51,770 nucleotides of DNA from JACDBE01 sp051002015 (GTDB taxonomy: Bacteria; Actinomycetota; Acidimicrobiia; Spongiisociales; UBA5794). The DNA is taken from the NCBI GenBank assembly GCA_051002015.1, contig JBPCMS010000018.1:1-51770 (forward strand), read 5' to 3'. How positions within the stretch are numbered: the first letter of the stretch is position 1; every line of letters starts with the position of its first letter. Below, one piece after another: positions 1-7,488 of the stretch. Position numbers and translations under genes: made by a program. The notes beneath the pieces were generated by a model, which had not been told where the DNA came from, made no database searches, and saw only the letters and a program-made list of their open reading frames with translations.

Positions 1-1155
1 AGTGGGATGGATCAGGGGAACGATTCGACTGGTGGAGGAGCAGGCCGGGGACCAGCGCTTGCCCGGGGGCGGCGGCGGCGGCGAGCCGCGCCGCCAGGTT
101 GGTGGTGCCGCCGATGGTGGTGTAGACCCGCCGCAGACGAGACCCGAGGTCGCAGGCGAACACCCTCCCCCTGGCCACCCCGGCGGCCACCTCGAGCGGG
201 GTGTCGATGGCCACGATCTCGCTCACCGCCCGCAGGATGCGCTCCTCCTCGGCGTCCATCCGCTCGGGCACGCCGGTTGCCAGCATCAGCTTGGCGCCGT
301 CTGCGGACACGTCGGTGGCGAGCAGGCTGACCGCATACCGGTCGGCGGCCCGCTGCACGCCGGTGACGGCGGCGTCGAGGGCAGCGGAGGTTCCATCCAT
401 CCCGCCGGCGGCGAGCACGGCCCCTAGCCCGGCCAGCCTGACAAAGGCGACGTTGGCCAGGCGGTGCTCACCCTCGTTGAAGGTGACGGTGAGGTGCTTG
501 TGGATCCGCTGGGGCACGAAGGAGGGGTAGTCGACGGGCCCCGGGCTCGGGCTCGGGTGCCGGGTCTTCGGCGTGGGGGGCGGCGGCGAGCAGGACCCCG
601 CCCGCCTTGGGTTCGCCACCGACCTCGGGGACGAGGGCGGCCGCGGACGGCGCCATCAGGATCTCGCCCGGCCCGGCGGCGGATTCCATCGCCAGCATGT
701 CGTCGACGGTGGCGCCGGCGGCGACGATGTAGCGGCTGGTGGCGCCGGTGAGGAAGAGCAGGATCGGGCCCGAGGCCAGCCCCATCGACATCGACAGCGG
801 CTCCGGGCTGGCGGTGCGTTGGTAGGCCTCGAGGGCGTGCCCGCGGCGCGTGGCCCTCGCCGTGGAACATCAGGAACAGGGCATCGCCTCCGAAGTGGAG
901 CAGGTCGCCGCCGTCGAGCATGGCCACGTCGAGCAGCTCGGTGAAGGCGCCGTTGAGGATGCCGGTCACCTGCTCGGAGCCGATCTTCCCCCGTCTGGCC
1001 ATCTCGTCGGAGAGCCTGGTGAACCCCGATACGTCGGCGAACAGCACCGTGTCCTCGACCGCGGTGTGGTCCCCCGCACCCGGCTGCGACTGCCAGGTCG
1101 CCACGTACCGGGGCAGGTAGAGCGAGAACTGGAAATCGCGCGCCGCGGTGGTCAT
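1..1155 (-). pseudogene. Tandem class III adenylate/guanylate cyclase, two frameshifts, runs off the left edge
   Basis: Read leftward from an ATG at 1155. The N-terminal part matches a class III nucleotide cyclase domain: VLFADVSGFTRLSD carries the first metal-binding Asp, and HFGGDALFLMF the second metal site. After GEGHAPR the sense frame changes near 840 (one extra base) and continues with HALEAYQRTAS and GLASGPILLF. It changes again near 541 (again one extra base) and continues with VDYPSFVPQRIHKHL and a second cyclase-like domain (ATDVSADGAKLML, then RRVYTTIGGTTNLAARLA) to base 1. Proteins of this family usually carry two cyclase domains followed by an AAA/TPR signalling region, which would lie outside the window. 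Both shifts are in GC-rich runs; the second is in a repetitive PEPEPG-type linker. Either the gene is decayed or the assembly has two indels. The family call is firm; catalytic activity is uncertain because the second domain lacks a clear full set of metal and base residues. Confidence 0.8.
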
Positions 1156-1164
1156 GACTCTGTC

Positions 1165-1404
1165 GAACCTTAGGTTCAGCGTCCCCCTGGCGATGCCTGA
1201 TCCGCTGAAGTTCGGCGAGCGAGGGCCGGCGCGGCGAACCTGAGGTTGCTGGGTGTCGCCACGACACGCGATCCGCTGATGTTGAACCTGAGGTTGCTGG
1301 GTGTCGCCACGACACGCGATCCGCTGATGTTGAACGAGCGGCGGCCGTTTGCGGCGAACCTAAGGTTCTACGTACCCCTGACGAGTACCAATCCGCTGAA
1401 GTTC
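1165..1404. repeat. Array of four ~48-bp repeat units, two of them identical in tandem
   Basis: Four related units sit in the gap between the cyclase and the next gene. Unit 1 is 1165-1213, unit 2 is 1236-1283, unit 3 is 1284-1331 (identical to unit 2 and directly adjacent), and unit 4 is 1356-1404. Each begins with a palindromic GAACCTNAGGTT(C) and ends with ATCCGCTGA(A/T)GTT(C). Units 1 and 4 have the more complete palindrome; units 2 and 3 have drifted together. Between units there are GC-rich linkers of about 22-24 bp that resemble each other. A fifth copy is at 18211-18259, so this is a dispersed intergenic repeat family. No coding role is supported. Confidence 0.85.
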
Positions 1405-1473
1405 GGGACGCGAACTCGGACTAGTCCCGCCCCCGTCCTAGCCTGACCGTCCCCGTCCTCCCGGATCCCGCTG

Positions 1474-2451
1474 ATGACCCCCAACCCGGCTGTGAAACAC
1501 GCGCCCCCACCGACCCGCCGCTTCGTGTCGTGGCTGCTGCTGTATGTGTTCGGGCTGTCGGTCACCACTCTGCTGGTCGGGGTGTGGGGCCGGGCCGTCT
1601 CCGGGGACGAGGCTGCTCTGCGCGCCGGGGTACGGGCCGCCGTCGAGGCCGAGCTCGTCGCCGACCGGGTGGAGGATTGGCTGGTGGAGGCGATCGGCGC
1701 CGGATCCTCGGTTGCCGGCACCCCGGTGGCGGACACCCTGCAGCGGCTCGGCTCCAGTCCCGAGGTGGGATCGGCGGTCGACACGCTGGTGACGGCGATC
1801 GTGGACGGTGCCGTCGCCGAGCCTGGCACCGTCGCCGCGGTCGACGTCGGGTCGGCGCTGGCCCCGGTCGGTCGGGTGATGGCCGAACAACTGGCGGAGG
1901 CCGGGCTCGACGTGCCCGCCGATTCGGTGACCGAGGCGTTGGCCGAGCTGGAGCCCATCGTGATCGCCGCCCAGCGGGGGACCATCGCCGGCGCCGCCGC
2001 CACGGCGCGGGGCGTGCTTACCACCGTCGCCGTCGTCGCCAGCCTGGTGGCGCTCGCCAGCGGTGGGTTGGCGATCGCCCTCGCCGACGACCGCATCGCC
2101 ATGGCCAGAACCCTGGTCCTCAGGGTGGCCGTCGGCGCCGTGACCTTCGTCATCGTCGCCAGGATCGGCGCATGGGCGCTCGACCCGGAAAGGGGGCGGT
2201 CGCCGATCGCCGCCGGGGGATCGGTGCTGCTCCGGTCGAACTCGGCGCTGCTGGTGGCGATCGCCGTCGCCGGCGCCGTCGCCGGGGCGGGGCTGGGCGC
2301 CTATCGGGTGCGCCGCCGCACCACCGAGCCGCCACCTCAACCGGTGCAGGCTTCCGAGGACGATCACGCCGCTGGCCACGCTGCCCCGAGGGATCGCCGC
2401 TCGGGAGTGGCATGTCCAACGGAGGAACGGGTTGCCCTCGGCAAGAGCTGA
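1474..2451 (+). CDS. Integral membrane protein of unknown function
   Basis: 325 residues. Hydrophobic segments are visible near residues 17-40 (WLLLYVFGLSVTTLLVGVW), about 180-205 (GVLTTVAVVASLVALASGG), about 212-235 and about 258-280, giving roughly four membrane spans. A soluble, Ala/Val/Glu-rich stretch of about 140 residues lies between the first and second spans and probably faces outward. The C-terminal 50 residues are charged and look disordered. No family signature was recognised. The start ATG follows the repeat array by about 70 bp. The gene is probably monocistronic or loosely linked to the following DinB gene, whose ATG is 50 bp downstream. Confidence 0.7.
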   Translation: MTPNPAVKHAPPPTRRFVSWLLLYVFGLSVTTLLVGVWGRAVSGDEAALRAGVRAAVEAELVADRVEDWLVEAIGAGSSVAGTPVADTLQRLGSSPEVGSAVDTLVTAIVDGAVAEPGTVAAVDVGSALAPVGRVMAEQLAEAGLDVPADSVTEALAELEPIVIAAQRGTIAGAAATARGVLTTVAVVASLVALASGGLAIALADDRIAMARTLVLRVAVGAVTFVIVARIGAWALDPERGRSPIAAGGSVLLRSNSALLVAIAVAGAVAGAGLGAYRVRRRTTEPPPQPVQASEDDHAAGHAAPRDRRSGVACPTEERVALGKS

Positions 2452-2500
2452 GGCGCCACGCCAGAATGACCGCACCGGCGATCAAGTTCAAGGATCGGTG

Positions 2501-3028
2501 ATGGCTGCGACGGCCGTTGGCACGCTGCTCTACCTACTCGATGAGTCATTCGAGGGGACCGGGATCGAAGCGTCGAACGAGAGCCAGGCGCTTCTCGCCA
2601 ATCTCGCCACGGTGACCGAGGACGCGTGGCGCGCCAGGCCGCCGGGGGCGACCCGCACCATCGAGTCGATGGTCCTCCACGTCGGCGCCTGCAAGATCAT
2701 GTACGCCGACTACGCCTTCGGCCCCGGCACCAAGCGGTGGGGCACGCCCGAGGTCGAGGGTTGGGCCGACGGCGAGGCCCCGATGGGGGAGGTGATCGAA
2801 TGGCTGCGCGGGGCGCATCGGTCCTTCAGGCAGCATGTCGCCCAGCTCACCGATGACGTCCTCGAACGCCCGCGGTCGACCAACTGGGGCGAGGAGCGGC
2901 CAACCCGTTGGATCATCGCCGCCATCATCGGCCACGACTTCTACCACGCCGGCGAGATCAACCACCTGCGCAGCATGCTCGGCAGCGATGACCGATGGCG
3001 CTGGCAGCAGCTCGAGGACTGGCGGTGA
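2501..3028 (+). CDS. DinB-family metal-dependent protein
   Basis: 175 residues with the four-helix DinB/DUF664 pattern. A first metal-ligand His is in MVLHVGACK, and the paired ligands are in GHDFYHAGEINHLR near residues 147-158, the usual H...HxxxH triad of this superfamily. In actinobacteria such proteins include mycothiol-dependent enzymes and uncharacterised stress proteins; nothing here shows the substrate. An ATG at 2501 is preferred over upstream in-frame codons that fall inside the previous gene, because homologous sequence starts only at the helix LLYLLDESFEGTG. Confidence 0.8.
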   Translation: MAATAVGTLLYLLDESFEGTGIEASNESQALLANLATVTEDAWRARPPGATRTIESMVLHVGACKIMYADYAFGPGTKRWGTPEVEGWADGEAPMGEVIEWLRGAHRSFRQHVAQLTDDVLERPRSTNWGEERPTRWIIAAIIGHDFYHAGEINHLRSMLGSDDRWRWQQLEDWR

Positions 3029-3043
3029 GCCCAGCCGCAGCAG

Positions 3044-3583
3044 TCAGTTGAGGATGGCGACGACGAGGGCGACCACCCCGATGGCGCCGAGGAGGATCGC
3101 TCCGACCAGCGCCACCCCGGTGAGGAGCGGAAGCCGGGTGATGGCTACCAGGGACACCCACAGGTCGGTCAGCTCACCCTTCCGGTCCGCCACCAGGTTG
3201 CGCAGGGCCCAGAGGCGGCGGCCCGACGCCAGCAGGCTGCTGCGGTCATGGAGCGGTTGGTCGATGCCGGCGACGGCGTGGTGGACGGCCGGATCGTCGA
3301 CCAGGCGCTCGAAATCGGCCACCATGCCGGTGCCCGCGCTGGCCCGGGTCAGCGACCGCCGGGCCAGCAGCGCCGCGCCGGCCGGGATGGCGCACGGCAC
3401 CAGGCCGATCACGATCCAGACCGTGCGCGCTGACCCCGAGACGGCGGCGGCGACGGCGACCAGGCAGAACAGCCCGGCCAACCCGGCGAGGATGGCGGCC
3501 CCGGTGGCGACGGTGCGCCCCCGGCGCAGCACCTCCTCGATGCGATCGGCGGCCCGTTTGGCGAACTCCCAGATCTGCGGCAT
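3044..3583 (-). CDS. Small membrane protein of unknown function
   Basis: 179 residues. An N-terminal amphipathic helix (MPQIWEFAKRAADRIEEVLRR) precedes two close hydrophobic segments (about 25-48 and 55-75). A polar domain of about 65 residues contains a DDPAVHHAVAGID-type loop, and a final hydrophobic segment (LLTGVALVGAILLGAIGVVALV) closes the protein. The product is probably anchored in the cytoplasmic membrane with the middle domain inside. It is convergent with the DinB gene (15 bp between the ends) and divergent from the flavoprotein gene, with 54 bp between starts. No family was recognised. Confidence 0.7.
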   Translation of the reverse strand: MPQIWEFAKRAADRIEEVLRRGRTVATGAAILAGLAGLFCLVAVAAAVSGSARTVWIVIGLVPCAIPAGAALLARRSLTRASAGTGMVADFERLVDDPAVHHAVAGIDQPLHDRSSLLASGRRLWALRNLVADRKGELTDLWVSLVAITRLPLLTGVALVGAILLGAIGVVALVVAILN

Positions 3584-3637
3584 GCTCGGGATTGTGGCAT
3601 TCGCCTAGCTTGGCGGGCATCACCGGGAGGAGAGACG

Positions 3638-4789
3638 ATGGCCGGCAGCGAGGTCGTGGTGCTGGGTGGTGGGTTCGGTGGTGCCGCCGCCGCCCTGGCC
3701 GCCCGGCGTCTGCTCCCCACCGAGCACCGGGTGACCCTCATCGATCGGAGCCCGGTCGCCCATCTGTGCGGGGCCAATCCCCTGATCGTCGTCGACCAGC
3801 GCCCCGCTTCCGGGGTCTCCCGCTCCACCGAGGTCTTCGCCGCAAAGGGGATCGAGGTGATGTTCGCCGAGATCACCGCCATCGATGTCGAGGCCAGGGA
3901 GGTGGCCACCGACCGGGGCGGTCGCCGGTTCGATCACCTGGTGGTCGCCCTCGGCGCCGTCTACGACCCGGAGGCGGTTCCCGGCTCCGCCGACGCCCAC
4001 AGCTTCTACCACCACGACGGAGCGCTGCGGCTGCGGGAGCGGCTCGCCGGGCTCGAGGCGGGCACGATCGCCGTCGTCGTCGCCAGGGCGCCGATCAAGT
4101 GCCCCCCGGCGCCCATCGAGACGATCCTGCTCATCGAGGACTGGGCCCGTCGGCGCGGCATCCGTCACCTGGTCGGCCTCCACCTGGCCATCCCGGAGCC
4201 GGTTCCGCTCGGTGTGGCCGGACCGGAGGCCTCGGGGCGGATCAGCGGGATGCTCGGCGATCGTGGCATCGCGTTGCACACCGGCGCCGTCCTCGCCGAG
4301 GTGGGAGATCACGGCACCGAGGCACGGTTCGCAGACGGATCCTCGATAACGGCCGATGTGCTGGCGGTGGTCCCGGTCCACCGGGTGCCGGCGGTGGTGG
4401 AGGCGTCCGGGCTGACCGGGGGCAAGCCATGGGTGCCGGTGGAGGCGAGCACCTTGGAGACGGCAGTGCCCGGTGTGTTCGCCATCGGCGACGTCAACGG
4501 CATCCCGATCGGCCCCAACACCGGCGTTCCAAAGGCCGGTGCCTTCGCCTCCGGAGAAGGGGCGACGGTGGGGGCCGTCATCGCCTCCCGCATTCTCGGC
4601 AGCGAGCCCCCGCCCCGGTACGACGGTCACGGCTCCTGCTTCCTCGCCGTCTCCGCCGCTGAGTCGGCGACCGTCGGCGGCACTTTCCTCGCCCCGGACG
4701 GTCCTGAGGTCGGGATGGGCCCGGTCACCACGGAGGCCATGGCGGCGATGGTCCGCTGGGAACAGGACTGGCAGGCCTTCGACATCTGA
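3638..4789 (+). CDS. FAD-dependent pyridine nucleotide-disulphide oxidoreductase, SQR-like
   Basis: 383 residues. The N-terminal Rossmann motif VVVLGGGFGGAAAA binds FAD. A second signature near the C-terminus, VFAIGDVNGIPIG with PKAGAFA following, is the usual FAD-contacting GD motif of sulfide:quinone oxidoreductases and flavocytochrome c sulfide dehydrogenases. The central APIKCPPAPIE segment occupies the place where SQR-type enzymes carry a redox-active Cys. Only a few cysteines are present, so sulfide as substrate is not established. It may act as an SQR-like or type II NADH:quinone-like enzyme at the inner face of the membrane. A good start is set by GGAGG followed by ATG at 3638. Confidence 0.82.
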   Translation: MAGSEVVVLGGGFGGAAAALAARRLLPTEHRVTLIDRSPVAHLCGANPLIVVDQRPASGVSRSTEVFAAKGIEVMFAEITAIDVEAREVATDRGGRRFDHLVVALGAVYDPEAVPGSADAHSFYHHDGALRLRERLAGLEAGTIAVVVARAPIKCPPAPIETILLIEDWARRRGIRHLVGLHLAIPEPVPLGVAGPEASGRISGMLGDRGIALHTGAVLAEVGDHGTEARFADGSSITADVLAVVPVHRVPAVVEASGLTGGKPWVPVEASTLETAVPGVFAIGDVNGIPIGPNTGVPKAGAFASGEGATVGAVIASRILGSEPPPRYDGHGSCFLAVSAAESATVGGTFLAPDGPEVGMGPVTTEAMAAMVRWEQDWQAFDI

Positions 4790-4848
4790 CCCGGTCATCT
4801 GTCCTCGCGACATCTTCCATCCGCCGAGCACGTCGCCATGCAGGAGCT

Positions 4849-4898
4849 CTTCTTAGGATCGAAACGCGTCATCAGAGACGCGAACGGGTCCTAAGAAG
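4849..4898. terminator. Imperfect 22-nt palindrome, probable bidirectional terminator; shares ends with 14818-14865
   Basis: The arms 4849-4870 and 4877-4898 pair around a 6-nt loop: the outer ten bases (CTTCTTAGGA) and the inner six (CGCGTC) match, with mismatches between. It lies between two convergent genes (flavoprotein and universal stress protein), as expected for a shared terminator, but lacks a U-run. The outer sequence CTTCTTAGGAYC recurs at 14818-14865, so it may belong to a repeat family. Confidence 0.6.
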
Positions 4899-4943
4899 CG
4901 GTCTTGGGGTCCCGCCCGGCGGAGACCCGCGTCATGCGGGTGG

Positions 4944-5399
4944 TCAGTTGTCCTCGGAAGTGGTGGGGATCACCAGCACCGCACAGTGGGCGTGGTGGAC
5001 CACCTGCTGGCTGACCGAGCCCATCAACAGTCCCTTGAAGCCACCCATCCCCCGGCTGCCGATGACGACGGTCCATGCCCCGACACTGGCGTCGATCAGG
5101 GCCCGGGCCGCATGATCGTTGATCAGTCGGAGCTCGGTGTCGTCCGGACGCTCGGGGAGCACGTCGTCGATGAACCGCTCCAGCCAGGCCCGCGCCTCGG
5201 CCTCCCCGTACCCGGGGTCGAACGTCATTAGGTGGGCCTGGTCGAGGTAGTTCCAGGCGTACACCACCTGGAGGATGCCCTGGTGGGCTCGAGCCTCCTC
5301 GGCGGCCCGAGCCAACGCCGCCCGGCTGGCGGCCGAACCGTCCACGGCGGCCACCATCCGACGCCTCGAAGTATCCGACGCCGCCGGGGCCTCATCCAT
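4944..5399 (-). CDS. Universal stress protein (UspA family)
   Basis: 151 residues, one Usp domain. The N-terminal MVAAVDGSAASRAAL is the first strand with the conserved Asp. The C-terminal GSRGMGGFKGLLMGSVSQ fits the ATP-binding G-x2-G-x9-G(S/T) motif, so this is likely an ATP-binding Usp. Family members act as cytosolic stress or dormancy factors; the specific role is unknown. It is divergent from phzF, with 74 bp between starts, and convergent with the flavoprotein gene across the palindrome at 4849-4898. Confidence 0.9.
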   Translation of the reverse strand: MDEAPAASDTSRRRMVAAVDGSAASRAALARAAEEARAHQGILQVVYAWNYLDQAHLMTFDPGYGEAEARAWLERFIDDVLPERPDDTELRLINDHAARALIDASVGAWTVVIGSRGMGGFKGLLMGSVSQQVVHHAHCAVLVIPTTSEDN

Positions 5400-5473
5400 G
5401 ACCGGTGATCCTACCTGCGGCCGCCGCGGCGACCTCCCCGGTCTCGGCGGGGCCCTCCCCTATGCTCGGGGGC

Positions 5474-6280
5474 ATGTCACGACCTTGCCTGGTGCTCCGG
5501 GTGTTCACCCGCGACGGGGAAGGCGGCAACCACCTCGGGGTGATCAGCGACGTCATCGAGCTCGACCCGGCCACCATGCAGCGCATCGCCGCCGACCTCG
5601 GGTTCTTCGAGTCGATCTTCATCGAGTGGCAGGAGCCGGACCGGGCCGCGGTGCGCATCTTCACCCCCACCATCGAGATGCCGTTCGCCGGCCATCCCCT
5701 GGTCGGTGCCACCTGGGCGCTGCACATCCTCGGCCTGGGCGGGGTGACCACACTGAGCTGTCTCACCGGTGATGTTGCCATCGGGATGGAGGGATCGACC
5801 GCGTTCTTCGAGAGACCGGTCGACCCCTCCCTGGCCGAGGCGGTCGATCTGTCCGGGCACGCCGTCGATGCCGGGATGCCTCGGCCGGTTGCCGGATGGC
5901 AGGTCGCCATGCCCCGGGTCTACACCCTGCTCGAGTACCCCGATGCGGCCACCGTCGCCTCGCTCCAACCCGATATGGAGGCCTTGACCGCGGCAGAGGC
6001 CGAGACCCTCGTCTTCGCCCGTTCCGGGGGGATGATCAAGGCGCGCTTCTTCGCCCCCGCCGCCGGCGTCCCCGAGGACCCCGCCACCGGAAGCGCGGCC
6101 GTCGCCCTCGCCATGTCCCGGATGATGGAAGGCGAGGGGCGTGGCACGCTCACCATCGACCAGGGCGACGAGATCGGCCACCCCTCCCGCATCCACCTCT
6201 CGTGGTGGGAGGCGACGGTGCGGGTCGCCGGGGAGTGCGTCCACGACGAGACGAGGCTGCTCGAGGACGGGACCGGGTAG
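5474..6280 (+). CDS. PhzF-family isomerase/epimerase
   Basis: 268 residues matching the PhzF/diaminopimelate-epimerase fold. The N-terminal VFTRDGEGGNHLGV, the ITAP-like IFTPTIEMPFAGHPLVGA and the C-terminal GVPEDPATGSAAVAL are the paired signature loops of the family. A Glu in the first half (SIFIEWQE) is a candidate for the usual catalytic Glu. Many members are not involved in phenazine synthesis, and there is no phz cluster here, so a housekeeping isomerase role is more likely. The start at 5474 is chosen because homology begins at VLRVFT; an in-frame ATG at 5462 is an alternative. It is followed by thrB after 45 bp. Confidence 0.85.
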   Translation: MSRPCLVLRVFTRDGEGGNHLGVISDVIELDPATMQRIAADLGFFESIFIEWQEPDRAAVRIFTPTIEMPFAGHPLVGATWALHILGLGGVTTLSCLTGDVAIGMEGSTAFFERPVDPSLAEAVDLSGHAVDAGMPRPVAGWQVAMPRVYTLLEYPDAATVASLQPDMEALTAAEAETLVFARSGGMIKARFFAPAAGVPEDPATGSAAVALAMSRMMEGEGRGTLTIDQGDEIGHPSRIHLSWWEATVRVAGECVHDETRLLEDGTG

Positions 6281-6325
6281 CCTCGCACGTCACATGTCTC
6301 CTGCTGCCTGCGCGGTGCCGCGCTC

Positions 6326-7171
6326 ATGATCGGATCCGCCACCGCACCGGCCTCCTCGGGGAACCTCGGGCCCGGCTTCGACGCCCTCGCCCTCGCCGTC
6401 GACCTGTGGTGCCGCTGCGAGGCGGAGCGGTCGGACGACTGGTGGATCGAGGAGGAGGGGACCCGAACCCGGGCGTCCCACTCCGACCTGGCGGTGCGGG
6501 CGGTCCAGCACGCCGTCGGTGATCGGCCCATGACGCTGCGGATCGGCAACGACATCCCCCGCTCCCGGGGTCTCGGCTCGAGCTCGGCGGTGAGGGCGGC
6601 GGCGGCGGCATCGGCGATGCGGGCGGTGGGCATCGAACCGACCGACCAGGGACTGTTCGAGATCGTCTCCGCCCTCGAGGGTCACCCGGACAATGCTGCC
6701 GCCGCCGTGTACGGGGGGCTGGTGATCGCCTACGACGGTGTGGTCGGGCGGCTCCCCATCGCTCCCGAGCTCCGGGTGGTGCTCGCCATCCCCGATCTCC
6801 GGCTGTCCACCCACCGGGCACGGGCGGCGCTGCCGGGAGCGGTTCGGCACCAGGTGGCGGCGCGCAGCATTGCCCGGGTGGGGATGCTGCTCGAGGGTCT
6901 GCGCACCGGCGACCCGGCCATGCTCGACAAGGCTACCGGCGACGAGCTGCACGAGCTACCAAGGCGTTCGCTGTCGCCGCTCACAGGGCGGCTGATCGAG
7001 GCGGCCCGGGCGGGCGGGGCGCTCCACGCCGCCTGGAGCGGGGCGGGCCCGACCGTGATCGCCTTCGCCACGGACGCCACCAGGTCGCAGGTGGAGGCGG
7101 CGCTGTCGGCGACGCTGGGCGATGAGGGCGTCACCATGCACCCGGACATCTCCGACCGCGGCTGGTCGTGA
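6326..7171 (+). CDS. thrB: Homoserine kinase (GHMP family)
   Basis: 281 residues. It begins with the GHMP N-terminal pattern (ATAPASSGNLGPGFDALALA). The ATP-binding loop is PRSRGLGSSSAVRAA near residues 79-93, EGHPDNAAAAVYGGL follows, and the C-terminal motif is WSGAGPTVIAF. This order and the NLGPGFD start are typical of ThrB, which phosphorylates homoserine in threonine synthesis. Neither thrA/hom nor thrC is in the window, which is unusual because actinobacteria often keep hom-thrC-thrB together. Another small GHMP kinase remains possible. Confidence 0.85.
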   Translation: MIGSATAPASSGNLGPGFDALALAVDLWCRCEAERSDDWWIEEEGTRTRASHSDLAVRAVQHAVGDRPMTLRIGNDIPRSRGLGSSSAVRAAAAASAMRAVGIEPTDQGLFEIVSALEGHPDNAAAAVYGGLVIAYDGVVGRLPIAPELRVVLAIPDLRLSTHRARAALPGAVRHQVAARSIARVGMLLEGLRTGDPAMLDKATGDELHELPRRSLSPLTGRLIEAARAGGALHAAWSGAGPTVIAFATDATRSQVEAALSATLGDEGVTMHPDISDRGWS

Positions 7172-7290
7172 TCAAGGAGACCCCGGGCTTGCGCAAGCCA
7201 CCCGGATCCGCCATCCTGTGCCCCACCTACCGCCCTCGGCGGCGACGCCGGGGGTATCTCTTTGCACTCGATCTCACCGACTGAGGTTCC

Positions 7291-7380
7291 ATGGGCTCGT
7301 TGATCAAGAAGCGCCGGAAGAAGATGAGCAAGCACAAATACCGCAAGCGCATCAAGGCCAACCGGCACAAGAAGAAGTGA
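7291..7380 (+). CDS. Ribosomal protein bS22-like (AURKAIP1/COX24-type) basic peptide, 29 aa
   Basis: A 29-residue, extremely basic peptide starting MGSLIKKRRKKMSKHK and ending RHKKK, with 18 Lys/Arg. It closely resembles the mycobacterial small-subunit protein bS22, which also starts MGSxIKKRRKxMSKxK and binds in the 30S decoding region. GAGG lies 5 nt before the ATG, and a GC-rich hairpin follows six bases after the stop, so this is a compact single-gene transcription unit. The gene is easily missed by gene callers because of its length. The assignment is strong for such a short protein. Confidence 0.9.
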   Translation: MGSLIKKRRKKMSKHKYRKRIKANRHKKK

Positions 7381-7385
7381 TCACG

Positions 7386-7409
7386 AGCCCCGGTCTCCGG
7401 ACCGGGGCT
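7386..7409 (+). terminator. Intrinsic terminator-like hairpin after the bS22-like gene
   Basis: A perfect 10-bp stem (AGCCCCGGTC / GACCGGGGCT) with a 4-nt loop starts six bases past the stop codon and is followed by a short T-containing tail (TGTTCG). Strong GC stems with a weak U-tract are normal for actinobacteria. Confidence 0.75.
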
Positions 7410-7488
7410 TGTTCGTGGCGTGGTGGCGCGGTCGCCCCGCCCCCGGCGACCGTCTCCGGTTCCCGTACGGCGCTAGATTCGCCACCCA

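Noticed and set aside
1236..1331. Two identical 48-bp tandem units considered as a CRISPR fragment
   Set aside because: The units abut with no spacer, the other copies are diverged, and no cas gene is present.
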